Source: Bacillus methanolicus | Lineage (GTDB): Bacteria > Bacillota > Bacilli > Bacillales > Cytobacillaceae | Length of the DNA: 56,908 bases | Reading direction: 5' to 3' | Assembly (NCBI RefSeq): GCF_008764295.1 | Contig: NZ_VTQX01000022.1 | Span: forward strand, 1-56,908 | Shown here: in pieces, positions 44,995 to 54,255 of the stretch | Layout: the number at the start of each line of letters is the position of its first letter | How positions within the stretch are numbered: the stretch's first letter is position 1 | Notes under the pieces: generated by a model | Seen by the model: the letters and a program-made list of their open reading frames with translations, nothing else | The model's database searches: none | What the model was told of the DNA's origin: nothing | Position numbers and translations under genes: made by a program

Positions 44995-47073
44995 TCAGTG
45001 TGCTTCCGATAAAGAAGTGTCATCCCCAACTTTTTCAATTTTGACCGCACAAGCTTTAAATTCCGCTGTTCCAGCTAGCGGATCGGTTGCGTGATTCGTT
45101 AGGAGATTTGTATTTGCTTGATCGGGAAAATGAAACGACATAAATACTAATCCCCTTGGTTGTTTCTTGCTGATTCTGATTTTGGTAACGACGCTTCCTC
45201 TACGCGAGGTGACTCGGACTGCTTCTCCATCATGAAATTCGAACAATGCTGCATCGTCTGGATGGATTTCCAATGCTTCCTCAGCATTCTTCACCTTTTT
45301 ATAATAGCGGGTTTGTACGCCTGTATTATAAAATTGTAGCCTTCGTCCTGTCGTCAATGTCAATGGATATTCTTGATCAGGTACCTCTGCTGGAGGCTGA
45401 TAATGGCTTGGGACAAACCTGGCCTTCATTCCTACTTGATCAGACCAAAGGCGGCTATGAAGATAGGTCGTACCCTGATGATTTTCATCATAACATGGCC
45501 ATTGAAGCCCGCCCTCTTTGTCGATTCGCTTATACGTAATTCCGGCAAAATTAGGTGCGAGTATTCGAATTTCCTCCCATATTTCTTCGGCAGATTGATA
45601 GCTCCAGTTTGCTCCCATTTTATTGGCAATATCCTGAACAATGACATGGTCATGTCGTGCTAATCCTGGACCTTTTAAAGCAGGACGCACTCGCTGAATG
45701 CGGCGTTCAGAATTAGTAATGGTCCCATCATTTTCAGCCCAACCTGTAGCCGGAAGAACGACATCTGCAAGCATGGCTGTTTTCGTCATCAAAATATCTT
45801 GAACAACTAGAAATTCAAGATTGTTGAACACCTTTTGTACATAATTTCCATCAGCATCAGATTGAACGGGATTCTCCCCGATAACATAAAGGGCTCTTAT
45901 CTCTTTCTTCTCCATTGCATCTAACATTAATGTTTGGTGCTTGCCCATTTCTTCTGGAATCGGGGTTCCCCATACGCGCTGATGCAATTCTCTTCCTTGC
46001 GGATCATCGTAATCCCAGCCGCCAACAAGGCGATTTGGCAATGCTCCCATATCTCCCCCGCCCTGAACATTATTTTGACCTCGAAGGGGATTTAAAGCAG
46101 AACCATATTTGCCAATATGCCCCGTCAATAATGCTAGATTAATTAACGAAAATACATTCTCTGTTCCATTATGATGTTCCGTAATGCCCAGTGTCCAACA
46201 GATTGTTGCTTTCTCTGCGGTTGCATATAAACGAGCAATTTCTCGAATATCATCTGCAGGCACTCCTGTTATTTTTTCAGCATATTCTGGCGTATACTGT
46301 TTCACCGCATCTTTATACAACTGAAACTCCTTCGTAGCATGTTGAATGAATTTAAGATTGACTAACCCTTCCTCAATTATGACATTCCCCATTGCATTCG
46401 CTAGAGCTATATCTGTTCCAACACGTACTGGCAAATACTTATGAGCAAGCTTTGTTTGATCAATTTTACGTGGATCAATCACAACCATTTTGACACCATT
46501 CTTAATTCCCCGGCGCATGTGATTAAAAATAATCGGGTGACATTCCTGTGTATTGCTTCCCCAAACAAGGATCACATCTGTATTTTCCAATTCATCATAA
46601 GAACCCGTCGCTGCACCTGTTCCAAATACAGTCACCAGACCGGTGACACTTGGAGCGTGTCATGTTCGGTTGCAGCTATCGATATTGTTTGTTCCGATGA
46701 CCGTACGCATAAATTTTCCCGCTAAATAGTTTAATTCATTGGTCGATCGTGAAGAACTGAAACAGCCGAAAGCATCTGGTCCATACTGTGCCTTTAAAGC
46801 AGAAAATTTCTCAGCTATCAAAGTTAATGCTTCATTCCAGCTTGCAGGTATAAGCTTTCCATTTTTCCTTATTAGCGGTTCAGTTAACCTTCTCTCACTG
46901 TTGATATATCCCCAACCAAGAGCGCCCTTGACACAGGTTTCCCCATGACTTGATGGATTTTCTTTATGGCCCTTAACCTTAGTGATCTTTTCATTTTCGA
47001 CTTCCACAGTCAAGCCGCAGCCTGTTCCACAAAAACTGCATATCGTTTCCACCTGTTTTGTTTGTACATCCAT
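44995..47073 (-). CDS. fdhA: Selenocysteine-containing formate dehydrogenase (FdhF/FdhH type) with in-frame TGA
   Basis: Read through TGA at 46662-46660 this is one 692-residue molybdopterin enzyme, close to E. coli FdhF in size. [4Fe-4S] cysteines are Cys12, Cys15, Cys19 and Cys47. The recoded codon is residue 138 in NIDSCNRT-U-HAPSV, the position of the catalytic selenocysteine ligand of Mo or W in FdhF (CARV-U-HGPSV). After it, the molybdopterin-oxidoreductase fold continues in the same frame (VWGSNTQECHPI, GENPVQSDADG) to the C-terminal dinucleotide-binding domain (TTGRRLQFYNTGVQTRYY). A SECIS-like hairpin follows the TGA. It oxidises formate to CO2; no ferredoxin-like N-terminal extension is present. 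RBS AAAGGAG; preceded by fdhD. Confidence 0.93.
46631..46662 (-). promoter_or_regulatory. SECIS element with the UGA selenocysteine codon of fdhA
   Basis: Minus strand: TGA (46662-46660), 12 nt, then GTCACC-GGTCT-GGTGAC (46647-46631). The stem is a perfect 6-bp helix and the apical loop is GGUCU, the SelB-recognised loop of E. coli fdhF. There are 18 nt from TGA to GGUCU, the same distance as I recall for E. coli fdhF. An outer CCAA/TTGG pairing can lengthen the stem. Confidence 0.9.
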
Positions 47074-47091
47074 AACGAAACACTCCTTTTT

Positions 47092-47883
47092 TCAGTCAAT
47101 GATTCTGTCACTTCGTGTATAAACATTTAACGATCTGCTTCGAATAAAGCCAACTGTTGTAATTCCCAATTCCTCAGCGAGTTCAAGGGCAAGTTCAGTT
47201 GGCGCTGACTTAGATAAAACAATTTCACAGCCAATTTTCGCTACTTTCGCTAGTATTTCTGACGATATTCGTCCGCTAAAAGCAAGCACTTTATCCTTTA
47301 ATGAAACATGATTTCGTAAGCAGTAACCGTATATCTTATCCAATGCATTGTGCCTTCCGATATCAAGCCGCAAAAGAAGCAGCTGCTCTTTACTGCATAA
47401 TGCGGCATTATGAACACCACCAGTCTCCGTAAATGTCTTTGAACCTTTGCCCATTTCTTCCATTATTCGAAAACAATCCTCATATGATAACTTTACGTTC
47501 ACATCTTGAAACGAGTGCGACATTCTAGCATCATTGAAAAAAACAAAACTCTGCCTGCTTTTTCCACAACAAGAGGTTATATAGCGTTTGGAATGAAATT
47601 TCTCGTAAAAATGATTGATATAGTTTGTCTTAACATGGGCAAATCCTTCCTTCTCTTGAATCCATATATCATCAATATCTTCAAATCCTCGAATGACTCC
47701 TTCTGAAGCTAAAAAACCAATAACCATATCTTCAATATATTCTGGTGTACAAACAAGGGTAGCAAATTCGCTTTGATTCAATTTGATTGTAATAGGATGT
47801 TCAGTAACAATGGTATCTTCTATCTCTTCAACATTTCCTTGCGTATAACGGGTGATGGTTCTTTTCGTTATGCTCTTCTTCAC
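47092..47883 (-). CDS. fdhD: Formate dehydrogenase accessory sulfurtransferase FdhD
   Basis: 263 residues. FdhD passes sulfur from a cysteine desulfurase to the molybdenum cofactor of formate dehydrogenase. The catalytic cysteine pair is Cys105/Cys106 in TSCCGKS; TETGGVHNAALC, DIGRHNALDKIYG and FSGRISSEILAKVAKIGCEIVLSKSAPT are family signatures. It lies 19 bp before fdhA and 43 bp after the transporter, consistent with one operon. Confidence 0.95.
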   Translation of the reverse strand: MKKSITKRTITRYTQGNVEEIEDTIVTEHPITIKLNQSEFATLVCTPEYIEDMVIGFLASEGVIRGFEDIDDIWIQEKEGFAHVKTNYINHFYEKFHSKRYITSCCGKSRQSFVFFNDARMSHSFQDVNVKLSYEDCFRIMEEMGKGSKTFTETGGVHNAALCSKEQLLLLRLDIGRHNALDKIYGYCLRNHVSLKDKVLAFSGRISSEILAKVAKIGCEIVLSKSAPTELALELAEELGITTVGFIRSRSLNVYTRSDRIID

Positions 47884-47925
47884 CTATTCATACTCCCTCC
47901 CCGTATACCACTTCATAAATTTAGG

Positions 47926-49184
47926 TTAGGCCGTTATACTGGATTCTTTTTGCTTGCGAAGCTTAGAAATATCCATTCTTATTAACAACGAAACGATTAA
48001 GGCGACAATAAATAACAGGCAAAAATACTTAAGCTGCCTGCATACGTCCCTGTTGTATCCTTGATATATGCAGCAAACATTGGGCCAACAAGACCAGCCG
48101 CGGCCCAAGCCGTTAAAATATAGCCATGAATTGCACCGAGTTGTTTTGTACCAAATAAATCACCAATATAAGCAGGAATTGAAGCAAACCCACCGCCATA
48201 ACAGGTATAAATAATCGCTAGCATTACTTGAAATAACAGAACATTGGTCGTTAAAGGGAGTAAGAAAAACAAGGCAATTTGCAAAATGAAAAAAGCCGTA
48301 TACGTATTTGGTCGGCCAATATAATCTGAGATTGAAGCCCAACCGATTCGCCCTAAGCCATTAAACACACCAATCGCACCAACAAGAGCAGCCGCGGCTA
48401 CAGTATCAATTCCGATTGTCTCCATTGCTAATGGTTTCGCAACAGCTAAAATCGCAATTCCACAAGTTACGTTAATAAAGAGCATAATCCATAAATACCA
48501 AAAGCGACTCGTTTTTACCGCTTCATTTGCTGTTAATTGAGATAAATCAAGGCGTGGCTTCGCTGTACCCGCAGCGACCTTCTCCTCAAATCCCTTTGGC
48601 ATCCATCCTTCAGGTGGCTTTTCTAAATATAAAGAAGAAGCCAGCATCACCACAAAGTAAGCGCTTCCTAAAATAAAAAAGGTATTTGCAACCCCTACAT
48701 TTTCTATCAAACTATTCATAATTGGACTCGCTACTGCCGCAGCAAAGCCAAAGCCCATAATCGCGAGACCTGTGGCAAGACCACGGCGATCCGGGAACCA
48801 TTTAACCAAAGTTGAAACCGGTGCAATATATCCAACACCGAGACCGATCCCACCTAAGACCCCATAAAATAAATAAAGCAATAGCTTCGATCCTATTAAT
48901 ACTGCAACACCAGAACCAGCTATACCAATGCCAAAAAATGTCGCTGCCAACAGTCCAGCTTTTCTAGGTCCGTGTTTTTCAACAAAATGACCTAAAAAGG
49001 CCGCCGACAACCCTAAAAACAAAATTGCAATACTAAAGGTCAATGCCACTTCTGAATCAGACCAGCCGAACATATTTTTAAGGGGATTCGTGAAATTGCT
49101 CCATGCATATACGGAACCAATTGAGATGTGAATCCCAACAGCTGCTGCAGCAATAAGCCAGCGATTTTTCTTCGTTTGTACCAT
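47926..49184 (-). CDS. OFA-family (oxalate/formate antiporter-like) MFS transporter, frameshifted at the 3' end
   Basis: The intact frame gives 395 residues (stop at 47997) with MFS motifs: GVHISIGSVYAWSNFTNPL at helix 1, the GHFVEKHGPRKAG loop, VKWFPDRRGLATGLAIMG, and GRIGWASISDYIGRP. It ends abnormally as FACYLLSP inside the last helix. The -1 frame continues from the same place as CLLFIVALIVSLLIRMDISKLRKQK and stops at 47926, giving the expected helix 12 and tail. The switch lies near a TTTTT run (about 48020). One missing T, or a sequencing error, would explain it. The neighbouring fdhD-fdhA suggests formate (or oxalate) transport. RBS AAGGAGG. Confidence 0.85.
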
Positions 49185-50106
49185 ACCGTCAGACCTCCTT
49201 GATGTTTACTCGCTGTTTTTTTATTAATTTACTACATCTCCTAGAAGACACGCTCAAGAATTAAAGATTGATTATTTTGACTATTGAAATAATATTACCA
49301 TGCAATTATTTCTATTTACAACATGAATATAGTTCTATCTTTATATGACTCTACTCTCAGTTTAGTTTCAAGTTAGCGTACATCAAATTCACAGTGCCGC
49401 TATATTTATGAAAACACGCTCTTCATTATCCAATCAATTGATGAAGAAGCAAAAGCACGGGATACTTTTGCAAACATCTGAAAGCGGATTATTTCTACGA
49501 TACCCATTTTAAAAAGCTTTCTTTGGTCATCCCGTAAGGGCAATTCTTCTAATTTCTCGCTTTTCGTTTGAAGATTGAGTTTTTTAGAGACTAGAGGAGG
49601 CATACCCATAAAAAGGCGAAACAGCTATGTTTTTCATATCCAAAAACTCAAAAAAGATATTAACCGATATAAAATGGGCTGAACGGAAAAATCATTTACG
49701 CTTTGATTCTAGACAGAATTGCTTCTGGCTTAATTTGTTAACAATTCTGTTTAACAAATACTATGAAAGATTACTAGAGGTGATGGGGAGAAATAGATTG
49801 GCCACGATCGACTTGTAAGTCCCTACAAGAACATTTGAGGAAGCTGGGAGCAGCTTTCCTTTATTCATTCGTTTTTATGATGGTAATAAGGGAGAAAAGA
49901 ATTAGATGCGTAGCGTAAAAAGTCTTTGCTGCTACAAAAGAGGAGATATTATGCGGTAGATAATGGTAGAGGTCAAAAAAACAAGTCCATGGAAGTGCCA
50001 CTTCCTTTAAACTCTAGTTATACTTGGCAATATCCGTAAAAAGGTCAAAATTAGTGGATAGCAACGAAATCAAGGAATCTTATCACAACTCTCACTGTCT
50101 TTTGTC
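49185..50106. other. Long intergenic region, probable decayed sequence
   Basis: The minus-strand promoter for the transporter may be TTGTAA (about 49322) and TAATAT with an 18-bp spacer. CAGCTATGTTTTTC (49622-49635) is a dispersed-motif copy. Short open stretches at 49406-49609 (minus, 67 codons) and 49627-49818 (plus, 63 codons) lack ribosome binding sites and recognisable relatives, so I do not call them genes. Confidence 0.45.
49622..49635 (+). repeat. Dispersed motif CAGCTATGTTTTTC, copy 3
   Basis: Identical over 14 bp to the copy at 30700-30713, in the gene-poor gap between the transporter and cbiX. Confidence 0.5.
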
Positions 50107-50148
50107 GACGAACAGATGCAATTCAAACGTGAAATGCATCTGTTCGTC
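50107..50148 (-). terminator. Perfect 14-bp hairpin after cbiX
   Basis: GACGAACAGATGCA (50107-50120) pairs perfectly with TGCATCTGTTCGTC (50135-50148). It lies 17 bp after the cbiX stop. The T-run on the minus strand is poor (ACAAAAGACAG), so it may act more as a 3' stabilising stem than an efficient terminator. Confidence 0.6.
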
Positions 50149-50164
50149 CAAGTATTGCTCTATT

Positions 50165-51376
50165 TTAATGATGATGGTGGTGGTGATGGTGATGCTCATA
50201 GCCATTTTCCTTTGCATATTGGCGAAAGTTTTCTAAATCTTGCATTCCTGTCGAAGTTCCCTCTAAAGCTTGATTCATTCTTTCCAATAAGACTGTTTTT
50301 AATTTCGGGTGGTAACCAAAATATTCAGCAATATCAATCGACACATTTGGATAAGCTAGCCGGAATTGTTCAGCCATTTTGTTCATTCGCTCCATTAAAA
50401 TGCCCGTAAATAAGAAATAAGGGAGCATAATGATCTTTTTCGCACCTAGTTTAATACAGCGATCCATCCCATCTTCAACAGTTGGAGTAGTGACACCCAT
50501 GAAAGCACTCTCAACGATCGGCACATCTAATTTTTCCCATAATAGTCTACTGATTTTATAAAAATCTCCATTAGCATAAGGATCGCTTCCACCGCGCCCA
50601 ATTAATAATATGGCAGTATCTTCATGCTTTTCATTCACATTCAAGCCAACTTCCGCAAGCCTTGTTTTTAATATCTCAAAGACTTCTTCATGTATTCCGA
50701 TCGTTTGGCCATAAGTAAAGTGGACATCTGGAAAATGTTCCTTTGCATGTTCAATTTCTGCAGGAATATGCAGTTTAGAATGTCCTGCATGGAGAAGGAT
50801 AATCGGTATTACATGAATTTCATCGGCTCCTTTTTCCACACATTTTTGAATCCCTTCTTCAATATTTGGTGCAGCAAACTCTAAGAAACAAGTTTCCACG
50901 AGAAGTGCAGGATCAATATCTACTTTCATCTGTTCCACAAATTGTCGAACTTCTTCATTGCCCTCCTCCAGCCTGCTTCCATGGCCAACAAATAATATCG
51001 CTTTTTTCATTGCTCCATTTCCCTTCTTGTACTTATTAATTCCTTCGACACGATGAGTAGCACGTTTCCGTTCGCCGTTCTCGACAGAATATATAATCGC
51101 ATCCTCATCTACCTTTTCATGAACAATGGCACGGGCTGTTTCTTCCTGTTGAACCGAGTACCATGTCCCTTTCGGATAATCAATGACGACACATTTGTCC
51201 TTACAGCGGCCGTTGCAGCGCGTCCGCGATGTATGGATTTTTTCATCAAGATGATTGCTGCGGATTTCATCGCGAATCTGCATGGTCACATCTTCCGCGC
51301 CAGCTCTCATACAAGTCGCTCCATTACAAATCAATAAGTGTCGTTCCATTTGCATTAAATTCCATGTAGTCATCAT
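50165..51376 (-). CDS. cbiX: Sirohydrochlorin chelatase CbiX fused to an N-terminal 2Fe-2S ferredoxin-like domain, with His9 tail
   Basis: 403 residues. Residues 10-75 form a thioredoxin-like [2Fe-2S] domain with Cys17, Cys22, Cys54, Cys58 and Cys62 (CNGATC, RCNGRCKDKC), like CbiW of Bacillus cobalamin operons. From Met123 the CbiX chelatase starts (ILFVGHGSR, His132; LLHAGHSKLH), with a second repeat LLIGRGGSDPYANG. It ends in nine consecutive histidines (50168-50194), a likely metal store. It inserts cobalt (or iron) into sirohydrochlorin. GGGAAATGGAG sits 2 nt before the internal ATG at 51010, so the chelatase might also be made separately. Last gene of the cobalamin/siroheme operon. Confidence 0.88.
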   Translation of the reverse strand: MMTTWNLMQMERHLLICNGATCMRAGAEDVTMQIRDEIRSNHLDEKIHTSRTRCNGRCKDKCVVIDYPKGTWYSVQQEETARAIVHEKVDEDAIIYSVENGERKRATHRVEGINKYKKGNGAMKKAILFVGHGSRLEEGNEEVRQFVEQMKVDIDPALLVETCFLEFAAPNIEEGIQKCVEKGADEIHVIPIILLHAGHSKLHIPAEIEHAKEHFPDVHFTYGQTIGIHEEVFEILKTRLAEVGLNVNEKHEDTAILLIGRGGSDPYANGDFYKISRLLWEKLDVPIVESAFMGVTTPTVEDGMDRCIKLGAKKIIMLPYFLFTGILMERMNKMAEQFRLAYPNVSIDIAEYFGYHPKLKTVLLERMNQALEGTSTGMQDLENFRQYAKENGYEHHHHHHHHH

Positions 51377-51412
51377 TTCCCTCCCTATTTAGCCATTCTT
51401 TGTATATCGTTT

Positions 51413-52390
51413 CTATTCAAAAGCTTCCGGGTAAAATCCTCTTGCTAAAATATCAAGCGCCTCTGCGACACGAACACCTTCTGAAGCTGCTGATAAAGGC
51501 AAAATAACGAAATGTTCATTCTGAACAGCAGGGGTTTGGCTCAATGCAGGATCCGTTTTTAGAAATTCAATTTTTTGCTTTGCAGTCGTTGTTCCATAAT
51601 CAATTACGACAATGACGTCAGGTTGACGCTCGACAGCATCCTCTTTTGAAACAGTGGCCCAGTTTCCTTCCACATCAGCAAACACATTATGACCACCGGC
51701 CATCGTCACAAGTGTATTCATAAAATTTTGCGTCGCTGTGAATACCTCCGTCTCGCCACTATCAAATACTAAAACATCAAGGGGTTCCGTCACCTCCGGC
51801 AATTGCGAAACAATTGTTTCAATATCGTCATCCATTTGCTTAATCAACGATTCACCGCGTTCTTCAATTCGAAAAATTTTAGCGATATTACGAATATCTT
51901 TATAAATATCGTCTAGTGTTGGTCCTACCTGCACCGATGACGATTGGAGATAGCTATCAATCCCTAACTTTTTTAACTCTTCACGTGTTGCAATGCTTTT
52001 TTCATTGAAAGCACTAGCCCATCCGCCATATAGAAAATCTGCCTCTACTGCGATAATTTCCTCTTTGGAAGGATATTGCTCTGCCAGTACTGGAACTTTC
52101 TGATAAGCTTCTTGTAAGGGCTCGTATATTTCATTATCTAAATAAGCAGTTCCTACCATGGAATCTTCTAATCCAAGGGCGAGCATGATTTCAGTTACAT
52201 GCTGGTTTAAGGATACAGCTCGTTTTGGTGCAGCATCGTATTCAATTACAAAACCTTCATTATTAACTACGATCGGCTCGAGCTTCTCCTCATCTTTTTC
52301 AACTTCAATTCCCGCCTCTTCATTTGAACAAGCAGAAAGGATAAATGCTGCTAAAATTATCAGCAAAAACCACAATCTATTCATTTTCAT
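51413..52390 (-). CDS. btuF: Cobalamin ABC transporter substrate-binding lipoprotein BtuF
   Basis: 325 residues, periplasmic-binding-protein (TroA/BtuF) class. Lipobox LSAC near Cys21, then an acidic linker. Typical stretches are PKRAVSLNQHVTEIMLALGLEDSMVGTAY, ADFLYGGW and QPDVIVVIDYG, with a long bridging helix (RIEERGESLIKQMDDDIETIVSQL). With BtuC and BtuD it imports cobalamin or a corrinoid; a siderophore role is less likely given the neighbours. Confidence 0.88.
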   Translation of the reverse strand: MKMNRLWFLLIILAAFILSACSNEEAGIEVEKDEEKLEPIVVNNEGFVIEYDAAPKRAVSLNQHVTEIMLALGLEDSMVGTAYLDNEIYEPLQEAYQKVPVLAEQYPSKEEIIAVEADFLYGGWASAFNEKSIATREELKKLGIDSYLQSSSVQVGPTLDDIYKDIRNIAKIFRIEERGESLIKQMDDDIETIVSQLPEVTEPLDVLVFDSGETEVFTATQNFMNTLVTMAGGHNVFADVEGNWATVSKEDAVERQPDVIVVIDYGTTTAKQKIEFLKTDPALSQTPAVQNEHFVILPLSAASEGVRVAEALDILARGFYPEAFE

Positions 52391-52411
52391 ATTTTATATC
52401 CTCATTTCCAT

Positions 52412-53182
52412 TTACTGTTCCGTATAGAAAAATAAATGCAATTTCTCCGTGAATGGATTTTTCGAAACGAATGCATTGACACGAAACACCTCTTGCAACG
52501 TCTCTTTCGTAAGCACTTCTTCTGGGGTTCCAGACTGAAAGAGAGCACCGTCCTTCATCACGAGCAGTTCATCACAATACCCAGCCGCTAAATTCAGATC
52601 ATGAAGCGCAGCTACAATCGTGATTGGCAATTCTCGAACCAAGTCCATCAATTGATATTGATGCTCGATATCTAAATGATTCGTTGGTTCATCTAGAATT
52701 AAGATATTAGCTTGCTGTGCAAGGGCACGGGCGAGCAACACTCGTTTCTTTTCCCCACCAGATAATTCGCTAAAGTAACGATTTGTTAAATGAGAAATAT
52801 TTGCCAAATGCATACTATCACGCACAATTGCATAATCTTCATCTTTATCCCGTGCCAGCCATTTTTTATATGGTGTTCTTCCCATCATTACTAACTCTTT
52901 TACGGTAAAATCAAAAAGAACAGGAGCTTCTTGACTGACGACTGCAATATTTTGAGCCAATTCTTTTTGAGGGAATTGAAGGAGATCTTTCTCAAACAAA
53001 GTTACCAACCCGCTTGTTTGCTTTAAATGGCGGTAGATGATCTTTAACATCGTTGATTTACCGCTTCCATTCGGTCCAATTACACCAATAAATTGACCTT
53101 GAGCAACCGAAAAAGAAATATCATCAAGAATTTGCTTGTCCGATATTGAATAAGAAATACTTTCCACTTGAAGCAAGATCAC
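52412..53182 (-). CDS. btuD: Cobalamin ABC transporter ATPase BtuD
   Basis: 256 residues, FepC/BtuD-type ATPase. Walker A GPNGSGKST (about 36-44), signature LSGGEKKRVLLARAL, Walker B ILILDEPTNHLD, H-loop AALHDLNLA. It overlaps btuC by 4 nt (ATGA) and precedes btuF by 21 bp. Confidence 0.92.
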   Translation of the reverse strand: MILLQVESISYSISDKQILDDISFSVAQGQFIGVIGPNGSGKSTMLKIIYRHLKQTSGLVTLFEKDLLQFPQKELAQNIAVVSQEAPVLFDFTVKELVMMGRTPYKKWLARDKDEDYAIVRDSMHLANISHLTNRYFSELSGGEKKRVLLARALAQQANILILDEPTNHLDIEHQYQLMDLVRELPITIVAALHDLNLAAGYCDELLVMKDGALFQSGTPEEVLTKETLQEVFRVNAFVSKNPFTEKLHLFFYTEQ

Positions 53183-54219
53183 TCACCTTCCCCAAAAGAA
53201 TATCGTCTCTTTCTTAGCATCCAAATAAAGAAAGGCCCACCGCAAACAGCGGTAATAATCCCAATCGGCATTTCTTCAGGTGCTATAACGATACGGGCGA
53301 CCATGTCTGCCCAAACTAAAAAAATCGAACCAACGAGGGCACTAGTTGGAAGAACGTACTTATAATTAGAACCGACGACCATCCGAACTAAATGTGGAAT
53401 AATTAAACCAACAAAGCCAATGCTGCCACTGACTGCAACAACAACTCCAGTCAGTAGTGAAACAAAAATAATAATCAAAATTCGAAAACGATCAATGTTG
53501 ACCCCAAGTGTTCCAGCCGATTCTTCTCCTAGAAGCAATGCGTTAAGCTGACGGTAGTTCATAAATAACAAAATAAACACAACTAGCAATGTGCAAAACG
53601 GAATGGCAATATTTGACCATTTCGCTCCAGCTAAACTTCCGAGCATCCAATGCATAACCGCTTGGATTCCCCCTTGCTGCTTTGACATCATCAGCATGAA
53701 ATTAGTGATGGCAGAAAACACCATCGAAATCGCAATTCCTGCCAGCAGAAGGCGAATAACTGAAGTTCTTCCATTCACCCGTGCTAACAAAAATACCATT
53801 ACAACAGCAGAGATTGCACCTAAAAAAGCAGCAAACGATAAAGCATACATTCCAAGGGCACTAAATGCACCTAGTAAAATAACGGCAGTCGCTCCGACTG
53901 ATGCTCCTGAAGAAACCCCTAATATATACGGGTCAGCAATCGAATTTTTCACTAATGCCTGAATCGCTGCTCCACAAATAGCAAGGGAAGCACCGACAAG
54001 TGCAGCTAATAACACCCTCGGTAATCGAATTTCCCAAATAATAATGGCTTGTGCTCTTGAAGCTGATGTCTCGACCGGGATACCAAGCTTTGCAAAGAGA
54101 ATTTCCCAAATGATTCCTGGAGTAATTCCGACTGAGCCTAGCATCACCGCAAAGGTTATTGAAATAAGCAGGACTCCTACCAATATCCACAGAAGTAGCA
54201 TAAAACGTGACTTTGTCAT
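53179..54219 (-). CDS. btuC: Cobalamin ABC transporter permease BtuC (FecCD family)
   Basis: 346 residues with about ten membrane helices. FecCD signatures: RLPRVLLAALVGASLAICGAAIQALVKNSIADPYILGVSSGAS near the N-terminus, VNIDRFRILIIIFVSLLTGVVVAVSGSIGFVGLIIPHLVRM, and the final PEEMPIGIITAVCGGPFFIWML. It forms the homodimeric pore for BtuF-delivered corrinoid. Cobalamin specificity is inferred from operon context. Confidence 0.9.
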   Translation of the reverse strand: MTKSRFMLLLWILVGVLLISITFAVMLGSVGITPGIIWEILFAKLGIPVETSASRAQAIIIWEIRLPRVLLAALVGASLAICGAAIQALVKNSIADPYILGVSSGASVGATAVILLGAFSALGMYALSFAAFLGAISAVVMVFLLARVNGRTSVIRLLLAGIAISMVFSAITNFMLMMSKQQGGIQAVMHWMLGSLAGAKWSNIAIPFCTLLVVFILLFMNYRQLNALLLGEESAGTLGVNIDRFRILIIIFVSLLTGVVVAVSGSIGFVGLIIPHLVRMVVGSNYKYVLPTSALVGSIFLVWADMVARIVIAPEEMPIGIITAVCGGPFFIWMLRKRRYSFGEGE

Positions 54220-54255
54220 TTTAGGAATAAAAGTCCCTCCTTAACACCTGCTTTT

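Noticed and set aside
46635..47073. fdhA as two separate genes or as a nonsense pseudogene
   Set aside because: The break is a single in-frame TGA at the known Sec site with a correctly placed hairpin. The second part has no RBS and begins mid-domain.
47997..48108. Programmed -1 frameshift in the transporter gene
   Set aside because: The T-run is not in the slippery heptamer frame and no downstream stimulatory structure is evident. An indel or sequencing error is simpler.
49406..49818. Two short genes in the gap before cbiX
   Set aside because: No ribosome binding site, no recognised relatives, and they overlap a dispersed-repeat relic.
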